From DASUAO01 sp046484625 (GTDB taxonomy: Bacteria > Actinomycetota > Acidimicrobiia > IMCC26256 > PALSA-555), in NCBI GenBank assembly GCA_046484625.1, contig JAWOIO010000070.1, positions 1 to 13,301 on the forward strand: a stretch of DNA of 13,301 nucleotides, read 5' to 3'. This document shows, in pieces, positions 6,898 to 13,301 of the stretch. Within the stretch, counting starts at the first letter, position 1. Each line of letters begins with the position of its first letter. The position numbers and the translations under genes were made by a program. Below the pieces are notes generated by a model that ran no database searches, was not told the origin of the DNA, and saw nothing but the letters and a program-made list of their open reading frames with translations.

Positions 6898-6910
6898 CCT
6901 ATCGTCGTAG
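6895..6910. promoter_or_regulatory. Candidate operator CTAC-N8-GTAG between sufR-like gene and mrp
   Basis: A small inverted repeat overlaps the -10 of the SufR-like operon and lies in the only promoter region available to mrp. A repressor bound here could control both directions. The arms are only 4 bp, so this is a suggestion from position more than from sequence. Confidence 0.35.
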
Positions 6911-6961
6911 TGAAAATCATCCAGCCCGCGACCGGACCGGGACCGGTTGCGGCGCTGACGC

Positions 6962-6969
6962 GAAGGGAG
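6962..6969 (+). promoter_or_regulatory. Ribosome binding site of mrp
   Basis: GAAGGGAG lies 8 nt before GTG 6978 and fixes that start. It contrasts with the leaderless starts elsewhere in the window. Confidence 0.65.
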
Positions 6970-6977
6970 CAACCGGC

Positions 6978-8129
6978 GTGCCCACCAGCGAAGGAGCGGT
7001 CCGGGGTGCCCTGGAGGACGTCGAGGAGCCCCTGCTGCGCCGTTCGATCGCGGACCTCGGGCTGGTGCAGGGCATCGCGATCGACGGCAGCACGGTGGTC
7101 GTGGCCGTCGCCGAGCCCATCCCCGATCGGGGCCAGTGGGACGAGCTCGGCGCACGCGTCCGTGCGGCCGTCGGGGCGCTCGCGGGCGTCGACCGGGTCG
7201 AGGTCGACATGCGGGCGATGACGGACGACGAGCTCCCCGGCGTGGCCCGGATCCTCAAGGGGGAACCGCCCCCCGACCCGCTCGCGGTGGTGGACGCAGC
7301 CGCCGGACCGGATCGCGCACCTCGAGCCCGCGTCAATCCGTTCACCGACTCCCGCACGCGCGTCCTCGCGATCGCGTCGGGCAAAGGAGGGGTGGGGAAG
7401 TCGTCGGTCACGACGAACCTCGCCATCGCGCTCGCCCAGCGGGGCCGTCGAGTGGCCGTCGTCGACGCCGACGTCTGGGGCTTCTCCCTCCCGAGGATGC
7501 TCGGCGTCTCCCATCCGCCCGACCTGATCGACGACGTCCTGGTACCCCCGGAGGCGCACGGCGTCAACGTGATCTCGATGGGATTCTTCACGGCCGAGGA
7601 CCAGGCGGTCATCTGGCGCGGTCCGATGCTGCACAAGGCGCTCGAGCAGTTCCTCACCGACGTCCACTGGGCCGAGCCCGAGTACCTCGTGGTCGATCTC
7701 CCACCCGGCACCGGCGACATCAGCCTCTCCATCGCCCAGTTCCTGCCTCGCGCCGAGGTCGTCGTCGTGACGACCCCGCAGCCTGCGGCGCAGAAGGTCG
7801 CGCAACGTGCCGCGGCGATGGCGGCCAAGGTCGACCTCACCGTCGTCGGAGTCGTCGAGAACATGTCGTGGTTCCGAGGCGACGACGGCACGCGCTACGA
7901 GATCTTCGGTGCCGGCGGTGGCGCCGACCTCGCCGACGGCCTGGGCGTGCCCTTGCTGGGGCAGATCCCCCTCGTCCTCGCGCTCCGCGAAGGCGGCGAC
8001 GTCGGGTCGCCGATCGTCGTCGCGCACCCCGACGACGAGACGGCCGTGGTCTTCCGGTCGATCGCGGAGCGCCTCGACGACGACCTCAGGCCCCATCGGA
8101 TCTCGCATCCGGACCTGCGCATCGGCTGA
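6978..8129 (+). CDS. mrp: Mrp/ApbC-type P-loop Fe-S carrier ATPase
   Basis: A protein of 383 residues. Residues 10-80 are a MIP18/DUF59-like domain; residues 128-370 are a ParA/MinD-like P-loop ATPase with deviant Walker A GKGGVGKSS (135-143), VVDADVWGFSLPRMLG, the Mrp signature WRGPMLHKALEQF (213-225) and switch II VDLPPGTGD (239-247). Mrp/NBP35 proteins carry Fe-S clusters on an ATPase dimer, usually through a CxxC after the NMSxF motif. Here NMSWFRGDDGTRYEIFG has no cysteines, so cluster binding by that motif is absent; from memory this is common among actinobacterial Mrp proteins. GTG 6978 is supported by its Shine-Dalgarno sequence. It is divergent from the SufR-like operon, suggesting shared control. 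Confidence 0.92.
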   Translation: MPTSEGAVRGALEDVEEPLLRRSIADLGLVQGIAIDGSTVVVAVAEPIPDRGQWDELGARVRAAVGALAGVDRVEVDMRAMTDDELPGVARILKGEPPPDPLAVVDAAAGPDRAPRARVNPFTDSRTRVLAIASGKGGVGKSSVTTNLAIALAQRGRRVAVVDADVWGFSLPRMLGVSHPPDLIDDVLVPPEAHGVNVISMGFFTAEDQAVIWRGPMLHKALEQFLTDVHWAEPEYLVVDLPPGTGDISLSIAQFLPRAEVVVVTTPQPAAQKVAQRAAAMAAKVDLTVVGVVENMSWFRGDDGTRYEIFGAGGGADLADGLGVPLLGQIPLVLALREGGDVGSPIVVAHPDDETAVVFRSIAERLDDDLRPHRISHPDLRIG

Positions 8130-8175
8130 CCGGGGTCGTAGCCGTTGGCGAGCAGCCCCGCAACGGCGGGCGGCT

Positions 8176-8189
8176 CCGGCGGGCGCCGG
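8176..8189 (+). terminator. Weak hairpin between mrp and the DUF3107 gene
   Basis: CCGGC and GCCGG flank a 4-nt loop in the 102-nt gap after mrp. There is no U-tract, so termination is uncertain, and such repeats are frequent at this GC content. Confidence 0.25.
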
Positions 8190-8218
8190 CGGAATCGGGA
8201 GGGCCGGCTTCCGACGGA

Positions 8219-8224
8219 TAGTGT
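8219..8224 (+). promoter_or_regulatory. -10 box of the DUF3107 gene, leaderless
   Basis: TAGTGT ends 7 nt before ATG 8232. No Shine-Dalgarno sequence lies before the ATG. It may serve DUF3107 and the two ATPase genes behind it. Confidence 0.55.
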
Positions 8225-8231
8225 CGACGCC

Positions 8232-8462
8232 ATGGAAGTCCGGATCGGCGTCATCCACAGCCCGAAGGAGCTCTCGATCGACGTCGATCAGGAGCCCGAC
8301 GCCGTTGGTGCGGCCGTCGACGACGCGATCGCGGGCGGTGATGGTGTCCTCTGGCTCACCGACGTGAAGGGTCGGCGAGTCGGGATCCCCGCTTCGCGGG
8401 TCGCCTACGTCGAGCTCGAGTCCGACGCCGACGCGAAGCGGGTCGGGTTCGGTCCCGCCTGA
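8232..8462 (+). CDS. DUF3107 family small protein
   Basis: A protein of 76 residues (MEVRIGVIHSPKELSIDVD, then GGDGVLWLTDVKGRRVGIPASRVAYVELE) matching the DUF3107 pattern, a short actinobacterial protein with a counterpart of about 9 kDa in mycobacteria. Its function is unknown. The fold looks like a small beta-rich unit with one central helix (AVGAAVDDAIAGG) and no cysteines. ATG 8232 was chosen over an earlier in-frame start because the family begins here and the TAGTGT box fits. Next comes the first ArsA-type ATPase, 10 nt after its stop. Confidence 0.85.
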   Translation: MEVRIGVIHSPKELSIDVDQEPDAVGAAVDDAIAGGDGVLWLTDVKGRRVGIPASRVAYVELESDADAKRVGFGPA

Positions 8463-8472
8463 CGGTGCTGGC

Positions 8473-9444
8473 GTGACAGCGAGCCCCGCACCGGGCTGGC
8501 TCGATCATCGGCTGCTCTTCTTCACCGGGAAGGGCGGTGTCGGAAAGAGCACCGTCGCCGCCGCGACCGCAGTTCACGCCGCCGCGCAGGGAAAGCGCGT
8601 CCTCCTCGTCGAGGTCGACGACAAGGGCAACACCGCGGCGCTCTTCGAGCACGCACCGGTGGGCTTCGATCCGGTCGAGGTGTACCCCGGCGTGCACGCG
8701 ATGCAGATGCGGACCGAAGCCTCACTGCGCGAGTACCTGAAGCTCAACCTCCGAGTTCCGGTGCTGGGGCGGCTCGGTCCGATCGCGCACATGCTCGAGT
8801 TCGTGGCCAACGCGGCGCCGGGCGTGAAGGAGATCCTCACGACCGGCAAGATCTGCTGGGAGGTGCGTGAGTCGATCGAGGGCCGCGCCGATTGGGATCT
8901 CGTCGTCGTCGACGCGGCCGCCACGGGCCACGTCGTGGCCCAGCTCGACTCTCCGCGTGCGATCCGTGAGCTGGTCCAGGTCGGCCCGGTGCGGACCCAG
9001 ACCGAATGGATGACGGAGCTGCTCGCGGACCCGTCGATCACCGCGCTCAACGTCGTCACCACCCCCGAGGAGATGCCGATCAACGAGACGATCGAGCTCG
9101 TCGCGACCGTCCGTGCCGAGCTCGAGGTGCCGCTCGGGGCCATCGTGGTGAACCGCGTGCTCCCGGAGCCGTTGACCCGTGCGGAAGCGCCCCTGTTCGC
9201 GGCGCTCCGGACGCCCGCAGGCACCGAGGCGCTCCGCGAGGTGGTCGGAGCGGGTGCCGACGACGTGCTCGGCGCGACGGGGCTGGCCGTGGCGCTCCGA
9301 CGATCGCGCGCCGTGCACCTCGCCCGCCTGCGTGAGGAGCTCGACCTCCCGACGATCATCCTCCCGTACCTGTTCGTGAGAGATCACGGGCTCCGGGTCA
9401 CCCGGATGGTGGCCGAGGCACTGGCGGAGGAGGTCGGCTCGTGA
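8473..9444 (+). CDS. ArsA/Get3-family ATPase, first of pair
   Basis: A protein of 323 residues with deviant Walker A TGKGGVGKST (18-27, signature lysine K20), a switch-I-like VEVDDKGNTAALF region, and switch II VVDAAATGH (D147, TGH 151-153) in place of the usual DTAPTGH. The cysteines that bind arsenite in ArsA are not in place, so arsenite pumping is unlikely. The two-gene arrangement matches the mycobacterial Rv3679-Rv3680 anion-transporter-ATPase pair (BagA/BagB, from memory). It starts with GTG and has no strong Shine-Dalgarno sequence; it is likely translated by coupling to DUF3107. Its last 4 nt overlap the next gene. Confidence 0.88.
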   Translation: MTASPAPGWLDHRLLFFTGKGGVGKSTVAAATAVHAAAQGKRVLLVEVDDKGNTAALFEHAPVGFDPVEVYPGVHAMQMRTEASLREYLKLNLRVPVLGRLGPIAHMLEFVANAAPGVKEILTTGKICWEVRESIEGRADWDLVVVDAAATGHVVAQLDSPRAIRELVQVGPVRTQTEWMTELLADPSITALNVVTTPEEMPINETIELVATVRAELEVPLGAIVVNRVLPEPLTRAEAPLFAALRTPAGTEALREVVGAGADDVLGATGLAVALRRSRAVHLARLREELDLPTIILPYLFVRDHGLRVTRMVAEALAEEVGS

Positions 9445-10619
9445 CCGAGACGAACCTCGAAGCGCTCCTGGCGACCAAGGAGGTCGTCGTGTTCTGCGGG
9501 TCGGGCGGCGTCGGGAAGACGACGGTCGCCGCCGCGGCCGCGCTCGGCGCTGCCGTCCGTTCGGGCTCGAAGGTGCTGGTCCTCACGATCGACCCCGCGC
9601 GACGGCTCGCGAACGCGCTCGGCCTCGACGGGTTCGGCAACGTCGAGCGGCGTGTGCCCGACGAGGTCCTGCGTGCTGCCGGCATCGAGGCGCGCGGCGA
9701 GCTCTACGCGGCGATGCTCGACACCAAGGCGAGCTGGGACGACCTCGTGCTTCGACACGCACCCAACGAGGAGACCGCGTATCGCATCCTCGAGAACCGC
9801 CTCTACCTCAACATCACGCGCCGCTTCGTCCAGAGCCACGACTACATCGCGATGGAACGGCTCTACGACCTCCACACCACGGGTGCCTACGACCTCATCG
9901 TCATCGACACACCGCCCACGAGGAACGCGATCGACTTCCTCGAGGCTCCACAACGCATGGCCGAGTTCTTCGGAGGGCGGCTGTTGCGGTGGCTGACCAT
10001 GCCGTACCGGGTCGGGGGAAGGCGGGGCGCGCGGTTCGTGAACTTCGCGAGTCGCCCCTTCTACCAGATCGCCGATCGGATCCTCGGCAGCCAGTTCCTC
10101 CAGGACATCGCCGAGTTCTTCTTGAACTTCGAGACGATGTACGGCGGGTTCGTCGAGCGAGCCCAAGCGGTCGAGCGGCTCCTCCACGACCGGCGTACGT
10201 CGTTCGTCGTGGTCACGACCCTCGAGGGCGCTCCGTTGCGGGAGGCAGAGTTCTTCTGTGACGAGCTCACGGTCCGGAAGTTCCACCTCGGGGCCTTGGT
10301 GCTCAATCGGGTGCTCCCCGACGGTCTGAGGTCGCCGGATGCACGTGCAGCCGCGAACGCGATCCTCTCCGATCCTTCGGCAGTCGCGGCGAAGGTCGGT
10401 CGGATCGACGGCCTCGAGGACGCGGATGCAGTCGCGCGGGTCCTCCGCAGCGCGGCCACCACCTATCTCGACTACTCCGTCGTCGCGACCCGGGAGCGGG
10501 AGCTGCGCGACGAGCTGGCTCGGGTGCCCGACGCCATTGCCCTCGTTCCGGCGTTCGAGGACGACATCCACGACCTCGAGGGATTGGCGGAGATCGGGAG
10601 CCTGCTGCTGGGCTCCTAA
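9441..10619 (+). CDS. ArsA/Get3-family ATPase, second of pair
   Basis: A protein of 392 residues starting at GTG 9441 in a GTGA overlap with the preceding stop, a sign of coupled translation and a heteromeric complex. Walker A reads CGSGGVGKTT (19-28), with Ser in place of the signature lysine. Switch I is LTIDPARRLANALG (D51) and switch II VIDTPPTRNAIDFLE (D156). Aromatic and basic segments follow (AEFFGGRLLRWLTMP, EFFLNFETMYGGF) of the kind seen in the mycobacterial partner, perhaps for client or membrane contact. The missing signature lysine suggests that the two subunits are not equivalent. The stop TAA is also the start of a -10 box for the next gene. Confidence 0.88.
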   Translation: MTETNLEALLATKEVVVFCGSGGVGKTTVAAAAALGAAVRSGSKVLVLTIDPARRLANALGLDGFGNVERRVPDEVLRAAGIEARGELYAAMLDTKASWDDLVLRHAPNEETAYRILENRLYLNITRRFVQSHDYIAMERLYDLHTTGAYDLIVIDTPPTRNAIDFLEAPQRMAEFFGGRLLRWLTMPYRVGGRRGARFVNFASRPFYQIADRILGSQFLQDIAEFFLNFETMYGGFVERAQAVERLLHDRRTSFVVVTTLEGAPLREAEFFCDELTVRKFHLGALVLNRVLPDGLRSPDARAAANAILSDPSAVAAKVGRIDGLEDADAVARVLRSAATTYLDYSVVATRERELRDELARVPDAIALVPAFEDDIHDLEGLAEIGSLLLGS

Positions 10620-10622
10620 CCT
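10617..10622 (+). promoter_or_regulatory. Candidate -10 box of the kinase gene, made from the upstream stop codon
   Basis: TAACCT ends 6 nt before GTG 10629, and its TAA is the stop of the ATPase gene. The spacing equals that of the other leaderless candidates. Co-transcription with the ATPase pair is still possible, since the gap between genes is only 9 nt. Confidence 0.45.
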
Positions 10623-10628
10623 GGGGTC

Positions 10629-12104
10629 GTGGCGATCTCCCTCTCCGACCTCGCGCTCGCCAACACCGAGCTCGGGGGCGACGCGCTGCACCACGTCCAG
10701 CGTCTGGTCGCCTCCTGGCAGGTGCTCGCCGACCTGTCCTTCTCGGACCTCCTGCTGCTGGCCCCCGTCGAGGGTGAAGCGGGGCACCGCTTCGTCGTCC
10801 TCGCCCATGTGCGCCCGACGACCGGGCAGACGCTCTACCCGGTCGATCTCGTCGGCACGATCGTGCACGAGGTGGAGCGTCCCGTCGTCGCCCGAGCCTG
10901 GCGCAAGGGCGAGATCGTCGGCGGCGACACGACGATCCTCGGTGGTCGCGACCGCGTCCGCGTCCAATGCGTCCCGGTCCGCCTCGAGGGAGCCACGGTC
11001 GCGGTGATGACCCGTGAGAGCGCGATGACGTCGGCGCGACGTCCCGGGCTCCTCGAGAAGCAGTACCTCGACGCGTTCGACAAGTTCGCGCGCATGATGT
11101 CCGGAGGGCAGTTCCCGTTCCCCCACGACGAGATCGAGACCGAAGAGGCACCGCAGGTCGCGAACGGGGTGGTCATCCTCGACGGTGAGCTCAACATGCG
11201 GTTCGCCAGCCCGAACGCGATGAGTGTGTTGCATCGGATGGGCATCCACGCGTTCACGGAGGGGATGCAACCTCGCGACATCGGGTTCGATCAGACCGCA
11301 GCCGAGGTAGCGACTGCCATACGCCTTCCGGTCAACGAAGAGCTGGAACGTGGTGACAGCTCGATCCTGATCCACGCGCTCCCCATGCTCGACGGGGAGG
11401 CGGTCACTGGCGTGATGCTGCTCGTGCGCGACGTCACCGAGCTCCGGCGCCGGGACCGGATCTTGATCTCGAAGGACGCGACGATCCGCGAGATCCACCA
11501 CCGGGTCAAGAACAACCTGCAGACGATTGCGGCGCTCCTGCGGCTCCAGATGCGCCGGCTCGACTCCCGCGAGGCGCGCGTGGCGCTCGAGGAGTCGGAG
11601 CGACGGATCCGCCTCATCGCAGTCGTCCACGAGACGCTGTCGCGCGACACCAGCGATGTCGTCTCGTTCGGTGAGATCGTTCGACCTCTCGTCCACATCG
11701 TCGAGGAGACCGTCTCGACCGAGGAGCAGCGACTGAGCTTCACGGTCGAGGGGGACGCCGGGGAGCTGATCGGCGAGGTCGCCACGCCGCTCGCGGTGAT
11801 CTTGAACGAGCTGATGCAGAACGCGGTCGACCATGCCTTTCCGCGGGAGAGCGGCGAGAGGATCGAGGGACACATCCACGTGCAGCTCGGCCGCACGGGG
11901 GACATGATCTCGATCGTCGTCCGCGACGACGGCGTGGGACTCCCGCCCGGCTTCTCGATGGAAGCTTCACAGGGTGTCGGGCTCTCGATCGTGCACGCGC
12001 TCGTAACCTCGGAGCTGCGGGGCTCGATCAGGATGCGCAATCACGCGGGGACCGAGGTGGTACTCGAGGTTCCGGTCACACCTGTTCAGACGGTCGAGCT
12101 CTGA
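10629..12104 (+). CDS. pdtaS: PdtaS-like HisKA_2 sensor histidine kinase
   Basis: A soluble protein of 491 residues with no membrane segment. Residues 1-135 form a GAF-like sensor region (HHVQRLVASWQVLADLSFSDLLLL), residues 175-270 a PAS-like domain (NGVVILDGELNMRFASPNA, MLLVRDVTE). The HisKA_2 H-box IREIHHRVKNNLQTI lies at 286-300, with His290 and His291 as the phosphorylated-site pair. The HATPase domain has an N-box ILNELMQNAVDHA (391-403) and G-boxes VRDDGVGLPP and GVGLSIVHAL. In mycobacteria PdtaS phosphorylates PdtaR, an RNA-binding ANTAR antiterminator; no pdtaR is seen in this window. Facing whiB tail to tail (18 nt apart) matches, from memory, the Rv3220c-Rv3219 arrangement. Confidence 0.92.
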   Translation: MAISLSDLALANTELGGDALHHVQRLVASWQVLADLSFSDLLLLAPVEGEAGHRFVVLAHVRPTTGQTLYPVDLVGTIVHEVERPVVARAWRKGEIVGGDTTILGGRDRVRVQCVPVRLEGATVAVMTRESAMTSARRPGLLEKQYLDAFDKFARMMSGGQFPFPHDEIETEEAPQVANGVVILDGELNMRFASPNAMSVLHRMGIHAFTEGMQPRDIGFDQTAAEVATAIRLPVNEELERGDSSILIHALPMLDGEAVTGVMLLVRDVTELRRRDRILISKDATIREIHHRVKNNLQTIAALLRLQMRRLDSREARVALEESERRIRLIAVVHETLSRDTSDVVSFGEIVRPLVHIVEETVSTEEQRLSFTVEGDAGELIGEVATPLAVILNELMQNAVDHAFPRESGERIEGHIHVQLGRTGDMISIVVRDDGVGLPPGFSMEASQGVGLSIVHALVTSELRGSIRMRNHAGTEVVLEVPVTPVQTVEL

Positions 12105-12122
12105 GGCCGCCTCGTTCGGGGC

Positions 12123-12413
12123 TCAGGCAGTGGCGCGCTGGCGGCTGAGCCAGGACTTCCGGAGCTTGCGGCGCTCCTCCTCGATGGTTCCGCCCCAGAT
12201 GCCGGCCTCCTGGTTGGTGGCCAGGGCGAACTCCAGGCACTCCTCGGAGACGGCGCAGGCGAGGCAGATCCGGCGAGCCGTCTCGATCTGCTCGAGGGCC
12301 GCACCGGTGGTCCCGATGGGGAAGAAGACGTCGGGATCGGAGTCCAGACACGCGGAGCGAGCCCGCCAGTCGTCGGTGTCCCAGTCGTGGGTGCGAATCC
12401 AGGTGAGCGCCAC
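12123..12413 (-). CDS. whiB1: WhiB-family Fe-S transcriptional regulator
   Basis: A protein of 96 residues with the four WhiB cysteines C22, C50, C53 and C59 (SACLDSD, ICLACAVSEEC), which bind a redox- and NO-sensitive 4Fe-4S cluster. The turn GIWGG is at 71-75, followed by a basic DNA-binding tail EEERRKLRKSW. Its length is normal for a WhiB1-type member. GTG 12413 was chosen because GGAGG lies 8 nt upstream and the family starts here; the open frame runs on further upstream but has no family match. WhiB proteins act with the housekeeping sigma factor. The tail-to-tail position with the PdtaS-like kinase supports WhiB1 over other WhiB classes; the subclass is moderately sure. Confidence 0.92.
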   Translation of the reverse strand: MALTWIRTHDWDTDDWRARSACLDSDPDVFFPIGTTGAALEQIETARRICLACAVSEECLEFALATNQEAGIWGGTIEEERRKLRKSWLSRQRATA

Positions 12414-12421
12414 GCTCGTGT

Positions 12422-12426
12422 CCTCC
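12422..12426 (-). promoter_or_regulatory. Shine-Dalgarno of whiB
   Basis: GGAGG ends 8 nt before GTG 12413 and decides the start. It fits a leadered transcript from the promoter near 12524-12552. Confidence 0.75.
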
Positions 12427-12520
12427 GATGGCTCCGTGCCGGACCCGCGCCCGGCATGCTCGTGTGCGCCGGTAGCCCGGTCGCACCGTGTCCTCTCGGG
12501 CGGAGACCCGGGACGACGCA

Positions 12521-12536
12521 CTGACACTATTGTCAG
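12521..12536. promoter_or_regulatory. 16-bp palindrome over the whiB -10 (CTGACA-N4-TGTCAG)
   Basis: Perfect 6-bp arms around a 4-nt centre cover the -10 box of whiB, a typical place for a repressor operator. The form TGACA-N4-TGTCA does not match the CRP site TGTGA-N6-TCACA. The binding protein is unknown. Confidence 0.5.
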
Positions 12537-12552
12537 GTAGCGCGCCGCACAA
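12524..12552 (-). promoter_or_regulatory. whiB promoter, -35 TTGTGC and -10 TAGTGT
   Basis: TTGTGC (12552-12547) and TAGTGT (12529-12524) are 17 bp apart, the canonical spacing. A start near 12517 would give a leader of about 100 nt before GTG 12413, long enough for post-transcriptional control. Confidence 0.6.
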
Positions 12553-12613
12553 GGGCCCTGACCTGCGATGACACCGCGGATCGCCCAGCCGGGTGCGCCC
12601 CGGGGGCTGCCCA

Positions 12614-12619
12614 TAGGAT
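12614..12619 (+). promoter_or_regulatory. -10 box of the phosphodiesterase gene, leaderless
   Basis: TAGGAT ends 8 nt before ATG 12628, with no Shine-Dalgarno sequence between them. No -35 box is evident. Confidence 0.55.
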
Positions 12620-12627
12620 CACGCCCC

Positions 12628-13301
12628 ATGCCGGTTCCGCTCGTCCTCGCCCATCGGGGGGCGCGAACCGTCGCCCCGGAGAACACGATCGAGGCGTTCA
12701 CCGTCGCCCTCGCCCAGGGCGCCGACGGGGTCGAGCTCGACGTCCACCGGACCCTCGACGGGGGGCTCGTCGTCCACCACGACGCCGACGCGCCCGGTCT
12801 GGGTGTCCTGGCGGACCTGGGCGTCGAGGAGATCCGGCGGGTCCGACCCGAGATCCCCACGCTCGCCGAGGTCCTCGAGGCCTGCCGGGGATCGCTCGTG
12901 AACGTCGAGATCAAGAACCTGCCCGGTGACGCCGACTACGACGAGTCCCACGAGGCGGCCCGCCTGGTCGTCGAGCTCCTCGAGGCGAGGGGCCTCGAGG
13001 ACGACGTTCTCGTGTCGTCGTTCAACCTGGCGTCGATCGACCGGGTGCGCGAGCTCGCGCCGACGGTGCCGACCGGGATGCTCTTCATGTTCGGCATGGA
13101 CCCGTTCGACGCCCTCGAGGTGTGTGTCGCACACGGACACGGTGCGCTCCATCCGTTCGTCGGGATCCTGCCGTCGGGTGCGGCGACTGCAGTCGCCGCG
13201 CGGGCGCACGAGCTGGACCTCCAGGTCAATGTGTGGACCGTGAACGACCGGGACGAGATCGCTCGGCTCGCGGCTGCCGGGATCGACGGCATCGTGACCG
13301 A
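12628..13301 (+). CDS. Glycerophosphodiester phosphodiesterase, 3' end beyond window
   Basis: The frame is open from ATG 12628 to the window end (224 full codons plus 2 nt). GDPD motifs appear in order: LAHRGA with H9 and R10, APENTIEAF, GADGVELDVH with E36 and D38 (metal ligands), VVHHDA with H51 as the second catalytic His, LVNVEIKN with E94 and K96, VSSFN (129-133), LHPFVGIL, VNVWTVND (200-207) and GIDGIVT at the cut end. The enzyme hydrolyses glycerophosphodiesters to glycerol-3-phosphate and an alcohol. There is no signal peptide, so a cytosolic UgpQ-like role is likelier than periplasmic GlpQ. Nearly the whole domain (usually about 230-250 residues) is present. It is transcribed divergently from whiB. 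Confidence 0.9.
   Translation, partial: MPVPLVLAHRGARTVAPENTIEAFTVALAQGADGVELDVHRTLDGGLVVHHDADAPGLGVLADLGVEEIRRVRPEIPTLAEVLEACRGSLVNVEIKNLPGDADYDESHEAARLVVELLEARGLEDDVLVSSFNLASIDRVRELAPTVPTGMLFMFGMDPFDALEVCVAHGHGALHPFVGILPSGAATAVAARAHELDLQVNVWTVNDRDEIARLAAAGIDGIVT

Noticed and set aside
6931..6947. Short ACCGG repeats in the mrp leader as a riboswitch or direct-repeat operator.
   Set aside because: Only 5-nt units in GC-rich DNA, with no recognisable RNA family; too little to support a feature.
6663..8258. Minus-strand open frame of 531 codons opposite mrp.
   Set aside because: Antisense shadow of a recognised ATPase, with no domain in its translation.
9384..11879. Open reading frame of 831 codons on the minus strand, opposite the ATPases and the kinase.
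   Set aside because: It is antisense to three well-matched genes, is rich in R, D, E and V with no recognisable domain, and long spurious frames are expected at this GC content.
12414..12914. Longer WhiB start extending far upstream in the same frame.
   Set aside because: The upstream part has no WhiB similarity and overlaps the whiB promoter and the opposite phosphodiesterase gene. GGAGG 8 nt before GTG 12413 fits better.
1..13301. CRISPR arrays, tRNA or rRNA genes, IS elements, phage genes.
   Set aside because: No regularly spaced repeats, no tRNA- or rRNA-like sequence, and no transposase or integrase motifs were seen on reading; this was not searched computationally.

Overview
This is a GC-rich chromosomal window of actinobacterial type. 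WhiB, a PdtaS-like sensor kinase, DUF3107, a paired ArsA-family ATPase operon and a DUF222/HNH (13E12-type) pseudogene all point to Actinobacteria. Many genes start with GTG, and at least seven have a TANNNT -10 box 6-8 nt before the start codon, which implies leaderless mRNAs. I suspect an Acidimicrobiia-like lineage, but that placement is an inference.

Layout. (1) 1-757 (+): a decayed DUF222/HNH endonuclease gene. (2) 3529-943 (-): an ATP-grasp ligase, then a radical SAM protein. The radical SAM frame appears to stop at TGA 990-988. Reading through that TGA gives the tail C-U-A-E-P-T-A-G-Q-F-G-P-L-D-P-V, and a perfect 7-bp hairpin with a GU-containing loop lies 12 nt after the TGA. I read this as a selenocysteine-containing CUAEP-tail radical SAM selenoprotein of 450 residues with its bacterial SECIS. 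An ordinary gene caller would cut it at 435. (3) 3547-4176 (+): an NfuA-like Fe-S carrier, divergent from the ATP-grasp gene with only 17 bp between start codons. (4) 6885-4178 (-): an operon of a SufR-like Cys-rich HTH regulator, a NifS/IscS-like protein and a DUF169 protein. The NifS-like protein has its active-site Cys but Thr where the PLP-binding Lys should be. (5) 6978-8129 (+): Mrp/ApbC, divergent from the SufR-like gene across a 92-bp promoter region with a small inverted repeat. (6) 8232-12104 (+): DUF3107, two ArsA-family ATPases (4-nt overlap) and a PdtaS-like HisKA_2 kinase. (7) 12413-12123 (-): a WhiB Fe-S regulator converging on the kinase, with a canonical promoter carrying a 16-bp palindrome. 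(8) 12628 to the window end (+): a partial glycerophosphodiester phosphodiesterase.

How the genes fit together. Six of the thirteen intact or partial genes are tied to Fe-S chemistry: radical SAM, Nfu, NifS-like, SufR-like, Mrp and WhiB. The middle of the window looks like a Fe-S supply and sensing neighbourhood next to a radical SAM selenoprotein/ATP-grasp pair of unknown product. That pair is the most likely under-described system here. The right half resembles conserved actinobacterial housekeeping neighbourhoods: paired ArsA ATPases, and pdtaS facing whiB.
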